DNA of 64,000 nucleotides from assembly GCF_025210165.1 (NCBI RefSeq), contig NZ_JAOASI010000068.1, positions 1 to 64,000 on the forward strand, given 5' to 3'. Every line of letters begins with the position of its first letter. Within the stretch, counting starts at the first letter, position 1. Shown one piece after another: positions 58,927 through 64,000 of the stretch. Position numbers and translations under genes: made by a program. The stretch is from Tepidibacter sp. (GTDB lineage: Bacteria > Bacillota > Clostridia > Peptostreptococcales > Peptostreptococcaceae). The notes under the pieces were generated by a model that saw nothing but the letters and a program-made list of their open reading frames with translations, was not told where the DNA came from and made no database searches.

Positions 58927-59046
58927 ATGCACTGTATATTAAAAATAACTACAAAGTCAAAAAATCTTAAAAACACATTAAAAATATTTATACAACTTCA
59001 AAAATCCGGATTAATACCTAATGAATTATCAAAATGGGGGAAATGA
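58927..59046 (+). CDS. Small basic peptide gene, function unknown
   Basis: This 39-codon frame (MHCILKITTKSKNLKN..., ending LSKWGK) has an AAAGGAGG seven bases before its ATG, a stronger ribosome binding site than many longer genes here. The peptide is basic and mildly amphipathic. No family is recognised. A small protein or leader peptide is possible; the bidirectional terminator follows within 20 bases. Confidence 0.45.
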   Translation: MHCILKITTKSKNLKNTLKIFIQLQKSGLIPNELSKWGK

Positions 59047-59059
59047 TAAAAAAATCTGT

Positions 59060-59095
59060 AAAAAGACCTCTAAAACATAAAGGTCTTATTTTATA
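59060..59095. terminator. Bidirectional terminator at the end of the DUF4397 gene
   Basis: Stem AAGACCT/AGGTCTT with A-rich upstream and T-rich downstream flanks; it serves both strands. Confidence 0.75.
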
Positions 59096-59733
59096 TAGCT
59101 ATTTCCATCTAAAGGTATTAAAACTTGTAAAGAAGGCTGATCATCTAAAAGACCAACTGCATATATACTATAAAATCTGTTCGGCTTAAGGTTAACATTA
59201 GGTACTATTAAAGCTGTTTGATCAGTTCCTGTAGCTCTTGCTTCAAATGTATAATTCCCTGGTGATACAGGTATATATTCTGTTACTTCTTCATATTCCA
59301 CATCTTCAAATATTATAGTCCCATTTGGTAAAGTTATATCTACGTTTGGTGTGTTTGGAGATAGGTGAACAAACCTAACCATAGTTTTATTGGTAGGTAT
59401 AGGTTCTATAGGTTCTAATATAGGTAATAAATCTAGTTCTGATGCATAGCCTGTAGCAGCAACAGTTGCTATAGTGTCATTAGGAACCTGAATATTCTTT
59501 ACTAAAACTGGATTTTGTGTAGTCCCAGATGCAAAAACAGATATTACATAGTTTCCAGGAGCTACACTAATATAAGGAGTAAAACCTTTATAAGGTAGAT
59601 TTCTAGCTATTAAGTTGTTATTTGCATATATATCTACAGGTGGAGCATCTGGAGAAGCATGTAATACTCTAATATGAGAAGGTTTCACTTGTCTAATATA
59701 CGGCATATATGGATATAAAAAATTATTAATCAT
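59086..59733 (-). CDS. DUF4397 domain protein, two repeats
   Basis: The 215-residue protein has two DUF4397 beta-sandwich units: SHIRVLHASPDAPPVDIYANNNLIARNLPYKGFTPYISVAPGNYVISVFASGTTQ and TMVRFVHLSPNTPNVDITLPNG...ITEYIPVSPGNYTFEARATGTDQ (landmarks VxHASPDAPxVD and YxSVxPGxY). No signal peptide is evident, although such proteins are usually surface-associated. ATG 59733 is chosen because AAAGGTG precedes it; the frame from 59751 lacks a site. Confidence 0.85.
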   Translation of the reverse strand: MINNFLYPYMPYIRQVKPSHIRVLHASPDAPPVDIYANNNLIARNLPYKGFTPYISVAPGNYVISVFASGTTQNPVLVKNIQVPNDTIATVAATGYASELDLLPILEPIEPIPTNKTMVRFVHLSPNTPNVDITLPNGTIIFEDVEYEEVTEYIPVSPGNYTFEARATGTDQTALIVPNVNLKPNRFYSIYAVGLLDDQPSLQVLIPLDGNSYIK

Positions 59734-59798
59734 AATCTCAACACCTTTCAAATATCTTCTATATAATATATGATATAATTTAAAAGATGTTATTCTAT

Positions 59799-60071
59799 TT
59801 ATTGAAAAGTTATAGGATGTCCATTGTTAATATCATATCCAAGCCCTACCAATCCACCGATTATTATTAATGTAAATATCGATATCATAACTATTTTATC
59901 AAATTCATTTCTCTTAAAACTGTTTCTAAGAGCATACATACAAAATGTTAATACAGATCCAACTACAAATATAAAGTAAGGTATTATACCAAAGTTATCT
60001 ATAAACCATTTTATAAAATAGTGAAATATAATAAATTTAGGTGAGGGGAAATTATAATCAGAAACATTCAT
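59799..60071 (-). CDS. Small membrane protein with two transmembrane helices, function unknown
   Basis: The 90-residue protein has hydrophobic helices at about residues 28-47 (GIIPYFIFVVGSVLTFCMYAL) and 62-79 (IVMISIFTLIIIGGLVGLGYD), with a basic loop RNSFKRNEFDK between. AGGGAGT precedes the ATG. The C-terminus lies outside the second helix. No family is recognised. It lies between the DUF4397 gene and brnQ. Confidence 0.7.
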   Translation of the reverse strand: MNVSDYNFPSPKFIIFHYFIKWFIDNFGIIPYFIFVVGSVLTFCMYALRNSFKRNEFDKIVMISIFTLIIIGGLVGLGYDINNGHPITFQ

Positions 60072-60160
60072 ACTAAAACTCCCTTCTGTTTCATTTGAAA
60101 AGTTTAATTTTTCTAAAAATTCTTATTTTTATTATATAACAAAATTTAATAAAATCAAAC

Positions 60161-60202
60161 AAAAAAATCCTTACCATCTATAGAGACAATAAGGATTTTT
60201 TT
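60161..60202. terminator. Terminator of brnQ
   Basis: 13-base perfect arms AAAAAAATCCTTA/TAAGGATTTTTTT around a 16-base loop, just downstream of the brnQ stop. Confidence 0.85.
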
Positions 60203-60207
60203 ATTTA

Positions 60208-61497
60208 TTATATATTTTCCTGCTTTTTCTTTATAGTAGCCATAGCAATTATAGATCCTATTATAGCTGGTAGTATCCATGCAAATCCAGCACTAGCTAA
60301 TGGTAATCTAGAGATAAAAGCATTAACTGATGATATTTGAACACCCATAGCTGCTAAAGCATCAAATAAACTTATACACACTGCTCCAAATACCGCACCC
60401 GTATATGCTGTCTTGTTGGGTATATAATCATCAAATATATTGAAAATAATTAAGATTATACCTACAGGGTAAACCGTTACAAGTAGAGGAACTGCTATTT
60501 TAACTATTTGATCAACTCCAAAGTTAGACATAACAGCACTAAACACTGTAACACCAATAACTATAGGCTTATATCCAATTCTATCATTTGAAAGTTTAGA
60601 GAAGTATTCTCCACAAGTTGCTGTAAGTCCAACTGAAGTAGTTAAACATGCTAATGATACAGATATTCCTATTAGAGCTTTTCCAGCATTGCCTAATACA
60701 CTTTCTGTAATGCTTATAGTTAATTGAGTTCTTGCTATATCAGCTGGGAATATACCACTTGATGTAGCTCCTAAATACATTAATCCACCATATATAATAG
60801 CAAGACCAGTAGCTGCAACAAGACCAGCCATTACAGTTAATTTAATTTGATCTTTAGTATCAGTGTATCCTTTTTGAACTAAAGAACCAATTACTATTCC
60901 AGCAAAAACCATAGAAGCCAAAGCGTCCATAGTTTGATATCCTTCTGTAAATCCTTTTGAAAATGGATTTTGCATTCCTGTGTCAATAGGAGTTCCTATA
61001 GGATTCATAATTCCTTTTACTATAACTACAAGTAATGATATTAATAAAATAGGCGTAAGGATTTTTCCTATTTTGTCAACTATTCCAGATGGGTTTATAA
61101 CTAAGAATAATGTTACCCCAAAGAATATAACAGATACTAATATAGGACTTATTGAAGGGAATAAAGGTTTAAATCCCATTTCAAAAGTAGTAGCTCCAGT
61201 TCTAGGTATAGCTAAAAGAGGTCCTATAGCTAACATTATAACAGTTCCTATAATTTTACTAAATGTAGGATTAACTTTATCAGCTAAATCACTTAAACTA
61301 CCACCAGCTTTAGATGCAGCTATAATACCAAGTACAGGCATTCCTATACCTGTTAATAAGAATCCTATTAATCCAGGTACCCAAGCATTACCTGTCATAA
61401 GTCCAAGAGCAGGTGGGAAGATTAAATTTCCTGCACCAAAAAACATTGCAAATAGTGCAAATCCTACTACGATTACATCTTTAGATGTTTTGTTCAT
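60208..61497 (-). CDS. brnQ: Branched-chain amino acid transport system II carrier protein
   Basis: The 429-residue polytopic carrier has the family N-terminus VGFALFAMFFGAGNLIFPPALGLMTGNAW and GFTEGYQTMDALASMVFAGIVIGS, with about 12 helices. BrnQ takes up leucine, isoleucine and valine with sodium or protons. GGAGG precedes the ATG. A candidate attenuator was searched for in the 540-base upstream gap; no T-box motif was found, but two repeats and a long hairpin lie there. Confidence 0.93.
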   Translation of the reverse strand: MNKTSKDVIVVGFALFAMFFGAGNLIFPPALGLMTGNAWVPGLIGFLLTGIGMPVLGIIAASKAGGSLSDLADKVNPTFSKIIGTVIMLAIGPLLAIPRTGATTFEMGFKPLFPSISPILVSVIFFGVTLFLVINPSGIVDKIGKILTPILLISLLVVIVKGIMNPIGTPIDTGMQNPFSKGFTEGYQTMDALASMVFAGIVIGSLVQKGYTDTKDQIKLTVMAGLVAATGLAIIYGGLMYLGATSSGIFPADIARTQLTISITESVLGNAGKALIGISVSLACLTTSVGLTATCGEYFSKLSNDRIGYKPIVIGVTVFSAVMSNFGVDQIVKIAVPLLVTVYPVGIILIIFNIFDDYIPNKTAYTGAVFGAVCISLFDALAAMGVQISSVNAFISRLPLASAGFAWILPAIIGSIIAMATIKKKQENI

Positions 61498-61550
61498 TTT
61501 GTTTCCTCCTTCAAATTCGTATAAATAATTATTTATTAAAAGACTATAGT

Positions 61551-61615
61551 AAAAAAGTCTTCCTTTTAAAGATTTTCAATGTAGACTTTTTTGAAACTCA
61601 TAACGAATTCGTTAT
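61551..61615 (+). repeat. Hairpin-plus-palindrome dispersed repeat, copy 3
   Basis: AAAAAAGTCT, a loop, and AGACTTTTTT form a 10-bp stem; GAAACTC and the perfect palindrome ATAACGAATTCGTTAT (61600-61615) follow. It matches the inverted copy at 9111-9170 and the partial copy at 47457-47506. Confidence 0.6.
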
Positions 61616-61788
61616 AAAATCATAATCTTTAATATACTTATGTAATATATTGTCTTGAGTGAATTTTATGACAATTCATTCCAACGGTTTGCGATTTCAA
61701 AGTAATTATAACAACATTCACCACAAATATCAATAGATTAAAGCTTGTGCGATTTTTTAAAAAATTGTATATATTTCAAAAAAAGAAA

Positions 61789-61868
61789 TAATTACATTAC
61801 TGGTATTCAAACAAAAGAAGCGTGTATTAACACACGCTTCTTTTGTTTGAATACCAGTAATGTAATTA
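61789..61868. repeat. Very long perfect inverted repeat (37-bp arms, 6-base loop)
   Basis: The arms 61789-61825 and 61832-61868 are exactly complementary around ATTAAC. The loop-proximal part is GC-richer (GAAGCGTGT/ACACGCTTC). On the minus strand it is followed by TTTCTTTTTTT, so it can end transcription from the gene at 62040; but the arms are far longer than a terminator needs. It may instead be a small mobile hairpin or an RNA. Confidence 0.75.
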
Positions 61869-62039
61869 GTATGATACCTTTATGAAATTAGTCCTTCGTT
61901 TATTTTTTTGAAATCTTTAGAAAATACAAACAAAAGATTTTTGAGGTGTTATTTTCTTAAGGTTGTTTAATCATTATTTATTAAATAATAGATTTCAACA
62001 AAAACACTTATATGATCTTTAAAATATAATTTTAAATAA

Positions 62040-62303
62040 TTAAGAAATATAATATTGTTCTAGATTTAAATTTGAATTATAATTTATACTCGATTTATTA
62101 TTCATCTCTATATTCATTATTTTATCAGTCTGTTTTACAGGAGTGAGTAAAGAAAATAAGCCAACGACACTGAGTATAACTATAAATATCATTAATAGAA
62201 CCTTATTATTTTGAGATTTTATCTTTCTGAAATAATTATTTTTATTTTGCTGTTTATGTTTGATCTTTTTTTTAGCTAAATTAAAATCAATAACTTTTGA
62301 CAT
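62040..62303 (-). CDS. Small single-pass membrane protein, function unknown
   Basis: The 87-residue protein has a basic cytoplasmic N-terminus (KKKIKHKQQNKNNYFRKIKSQNNK, lysine-rich) followed by one membrane helix (VLLMIFIVILSVVGLFSLL) and an asparagine-rich exterior tail ending in YYIS. A type II topology is likely. AAAGGGGGT precedes the ATG. The layout recalls small divisome or sporulation membrane proteins, but no family is recognised. Confidence 0.7.
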   Translation of the reverse strand: MSKVIDFNLAKKKIKHKQQNKNNYFRKIKSQNNKVLLMIFIVILSVVGLFSLLTPVKQTDKIMNIEMNNKSSINYNSNLNLEQYYIS

Positions 62304-62482
62304 ACTCTAACCCCCTTTTTAAATGTTCGCCTATATTATATATTATTATAGCAGATAAACAATGTGAATGGTTTGAGTTTTTAGAAAATTCATTTTTTTA
62401 TTTCTTACATATTTACATTCTTCTTATTAAATGTTATGCTTTTTTTTATGCATTAATAACTAAATATTAAGGAGAAGATTTA

Positions 62483-62680
62483 ATGAGAGAAGAATGTAAA
62501 AAATGTGGCTTATGCAAAAATGTAACTTCAGAACCATTAGAAGAATACATAGAGTTAATAGATGATAATATCGACTTAAAAGAAAATAAAAATTCTACAA
62601 CTGAGATTAAGTACTATCAACAACCAAAACCTTTACCAAAAGAATATATAGAATTAGTAGGTGATTTTGAAGATAAATAG
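62483..62680 (+). CDS. Small cysteine-cluster protein, function unknown
   Basis: The 65-residue protein has an N-terminal CKKCGLC (residues 5-11), resembling a half ferredoxin or zinc knuckle, then an acidic stretch with two similar blocks, EEYIELIDD and KEYIELVGD. A single cluster of this size cannot form a full [4Fe-4S] site without a partner. AAGGAGA precedes the ATG. No family is recognised; the near-repeat of the EYIEL block is its most distinctive feature. Confidence 0.65.
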   Translation: MREECKKCGLCKNVTSEPLEEYIELIDDNIDLKENKNSTTEIKYYQQPKPLPKEYIELVGDFEDK

Positions 62681-62696
62681 AGCATAGTAAGCTAAT

Positions 62697-62736
62697 AAAA
62701 ACAACTGTATTATATTTTAGTGCGGTTGTTTTTATT
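62697..62736 (+). terminator. Terminator after the gene at 62483
   Basis: Stem AAAAACAAC/GTTGTTTTT, extended by C-T-G opposite C-G-G, then TATTG. Confidence 0.75.
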
Positions 62737-63087
62737 GCAAGTGAATTTTAGATAAACATTGTCGAATTTAAGTGCAATTTGAAAATAATGAAATAGATAA
62801 AAATAATTTAATAATTAATTTATACTTATAAAACTAATATATATAGGATTAAGCAAATATAAGCAATATGAGTATTACTTAGATGTTTTTATTCAACTAT
62901 TCCCTAAATATACATTTAGAAACTAGTTTAGTTTTGTTTTTTAAAGATACCTTCTACGGTATCTTATAGCCTTTGTTCTATTAAATAAATACATTTTATA
63001 AATTATGCTTAGTCAATATTTAATATTTTTATTTGCTTAAATTAATAATTATAAAAATGATTATAAATTCGTAACGAAAATTATATG

Positions 63088-63159
63088 CTTATCCACAATT
63101 CAAATAAAAATATAATAATTTATTAATGATATTATATTTTTATTTGAATTGTGGATAAG
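63088..63159. repeat. Perfect inverted repeat with a DnaA box in each arm
   Basis: 30-base arms (63088-63117 and 63130-63159) are exactly complementary around a 12-base loop. The outer ends carry TTATCCACA (63089-63097) and its complement TGTGGATAA (63150-63158), both perfect DnaA boxes, pointing in opposite directions. The interior is almost pure A/T. It lies 15 bases downstream of the minus-strand regulator gene's stop. Confidence 0.75.
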
Positions 63160-63173
63160 TTATTAAGATTTTT

Positions 63174-63416
63174 TTATACTTCCATATGATTTACTCTTAC
63201 GCCATCTAATTTGCTTAATTCATTCATCATATTATTTATCCTATTTTTTTCTGCTCTTAAATTCAATGTTATCAATCCAGTATTTACTTCTATAGGATCG
63301 TGCATCCCAAACCTATTCAAAATAACATCTCCATTTTGTGTTAATATTTCTTGTACTTTAGTAGCCGAATCTGTTCTTTGATCTATCCTTATTGCTGCAA
63401 TACTTAAATTATCCAT
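63174..63416 (-). CDS. TM1266-like iron-only hydrogenase system regulator
   Basis: The 80-residue protein has the ACT/NikR-like fold pattern of the TM1266 family: IAAIRIDQRTDSATKVQEILTQNGDVILNRFGMHDP then GLITLNLRAEKNRINNMMNELSKLDGVRVNHMEV. In related genomes this regulator is found with HydEFG maturases; none is in this window. ATG 63416 has GGAGGT upstream; the longer frame from 63446 is not supported. Its ligand is unknown. Confidence 0.85.
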   Translation of the reverse strand: MDNLSIAAIRIDQRTDSATKVQEILTQNGDVILNRFGMHDPIEVNTGLITLNLRAEKNRINNMMNELSKLDGVRVNHMEV

Positions 63417-63602
63417 AATATACCTCCAACATTTAATCTTATACATTTTATTTTAGACTTTTCTCTAATTTTTATACCTAAAACTAATATAAGTCTCAAT
63501 AAATAATAAATGGATATCTTCAAAAATCATGGAATATTAGAATAATACTATTTAAATAAGGATATTCTAAGTTTAGTATTTGTTTATTAGGAGGTTTCAT
63601 TT

Positions 63603-63923
63603 ATGAATATTAAAAACACAACTTGGAAAGAATTTTTAATAAATAAAGGATTTGATGAGTCTATATCAAAATCTTTTATAGGATTTATATCTTGGAAAGA
63701 AGGTGAACATTTTTCTAAACTAGGAGAAGAAATAAATGATGTTTTAGATGGATACGAAGGAAAAATAGTAGTTAAAGATGTTGTATATGGTAAGTATAAA
63801 AGTATAGGTATATTATTTTTTAGTAAAGAGATATCTCAACATATTGCAAGTAATATTTTTAAAGCAATACAACACTGCGAATATAATGAAGTCTATGATA
63901 TGAAAGATATAGATTATATTTAA
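63603..63923 (+). CDS. Small soluble protein, function unknown
   Basis: The 106-residue protein (MNIKNTTWKEFLINKGFDESISKSFIGFISWKEGEHF...) is mixed alpha/beta, with GYEGKIVVKDVVYGKYKSIGILFFSKE as the probable sheet core. AGGAGG precedes the ATG. No family is recognised. It is the last complete gene in the window; a 9-bp inverted repeat AAATGAACT/AGTTCATTT at about 63949-63991 may be its terminator. Confidence 0.7.
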   Translation: MNIKNTTWKEFLINKGFDESISKSFIGFISWKEGEHFSKLGEEINDVLDGYEGKIVVKDVVYGKYKSIGILFFSKEISQHIASNIFKAIQHCEYNEVYDMKDIDYI

Positions 63924-64000
63924 TTCTAAAAATACTACTCATAATACAAATGAACTAAATATCATACTTATATATGTAATCCAGTTCATTTATATTATGA

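Larger units (their letters stand above)
61498..62039. other. 542-base gap without a gene, upstream of brnQ
   Basis: From the brnQ side it holds the hairpin repeat (61551-61610), the 16-base palindrome ATAACGAATTCGTTAT (61600-61615) and the 37-bp-arm inverted repeat (61789-61868). No ORF with a convincing ribosome binding site was found on either strand, and no T-box or known riboswitch motif was recognised. Confidence 0.7.
62681..63173. other. 493-base gap without a gene
   Basis: It holds a terminator (62697-62736), a small hairpin AGATACC/GGTATCT near 62946, a TTCGTAACGAA palindrome near 63068 and the DnaA-box inverted repeat at 63088-63159. No ORF with a good ribosome binding site is present. 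Confidence 0.7.

Noticed and set aside
60980-61528. 182-residue plus-strand ORF opposite brnQ
   Set aside because: It is antisense to a full-length BrnQ with all family motifs. Its proline- and isoleucine-rich product is what the reverse strand of a hydrophobic carrier gives, and it has no RBS.
61498-61790. T-box or other amino-acid riboswitch upstream of brnQ
   Set aside because: No GGGTGG-type T-box sequence or specifier-loop layout was found on the minus strand; only repeats and hairpins were seen.
1-64000. CRISPR arrays, tRNA and rRNA genes
   Set aside because: No regularly spaced direct repeats, cloverleaf with GTTCRANYC arm, or rRNA-like conserved GC-rich stretch was found on reading both strands.

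Overview
The window is AT-rich, gene-dense chromosomal DNA from a low-GC, spore-forming Gram-positive anaerobe of the class Clostridia. It looks most like Peptostreptococcaceae, but that family-level placement is inference. Evidence: strong AGGAGG-type ribosome binding sites, frequent TTG and GTG starts, SpoVS, a ferredoxin-dependent 2-oxoacid oxidoreductase, an iron-only-hydrogenase-type regulator, SLH and polysaccharide-deacetylase envelope proteins, and the dnaG-rpoD-trmK-Nif3-zinc-ribbon gene order. I found no rRNA, tRNA or CRISPR array.

Layout. 1-3.3 kb: a structured segment resembling the right end of an IS605-type element, a heavy-metal/manganese exporter and an AI-2E family permease. 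3.5-5.2 kb: RNA-modification genes (RsuA/RluB-type synthase, MnmM-like methylase) around a GNAT-like gene. 5.4-9.0 kb: a four-subunit 2-oxoacid:ferredoxin oxidoreductase (order delta, alpha, beta, gamma) followed by an RpiR-type regulator. 9.2-15.4 kb: a tightly packed run of histidine phosphatase, HI0933-type flavoprotein, aroH, cmk, plsC, ispH, rpsA and cheR. 15.6-19.3 kb: accB-accC-accD-accA behind a promoter carrying a FapR-like operator. 19.4-23.8 kb: spoVS, small helical proteins, a rhodanese interrupted by an in-frame stop, an SLH protein, a polysaccharide deacetylase and a tandemly duplicated small-protein unit. 23.9-30.2 kb: folate and chorismate supply, pabA-pabB-pabC, a nucleotidyltransferase-fold gene, folE-folP-folB-folK and aroF. 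30.4-36.2 kb: the dnaG-rpoD macromolecular synthesis block, with trmK, a Nif3-family gene and a zinc-ribbon coiled-coil gene. 36.3-43.6 kb: acetate transporter, two XapX-like membrane peptides, a peptidoglycan-binding protein, an aminotransferase, larE, an RlmL-type methylase and an ABC-F ATPase. 43.7-51.4 kb is the most accessory-looking part: DUF1836, cupin and DUF2207 proteins, a superfamily I helicase-like protein that has lost key residues, uppP, and a tyrosine recombinase lacking its first catalytic arginine. 51.4-64 kb: dipeptidase, aspartate-type aminotransferase, purB, DUF3793, holin-like, MBL-fold, truA, DUF4397, brnQ, a TM1266-like regulator and several small unknown genes.

The unexplained signal is mostly intergenic. 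Two genes have their ribosome binding sites buried in perfect 16-bp and 21-bp hairpins (45408-45451, 56404-56460). Three very long inverted repeats occur at 30366-30432 (20-bp arms), 61789-61868 (37-bp arms) and 63088-63159 (30-bp arms, with a consensus DnaA box in each arm). Two further consensus DnaA boxes flank the recombinase gene. Two dispersed repeat families are present (1909/15530 and 9111/47457/61551). No single large new system stands out. The RBS hairpins, the DnaA-box hairpin and the helicase-like protein lacking catalytic residues are the best leads.
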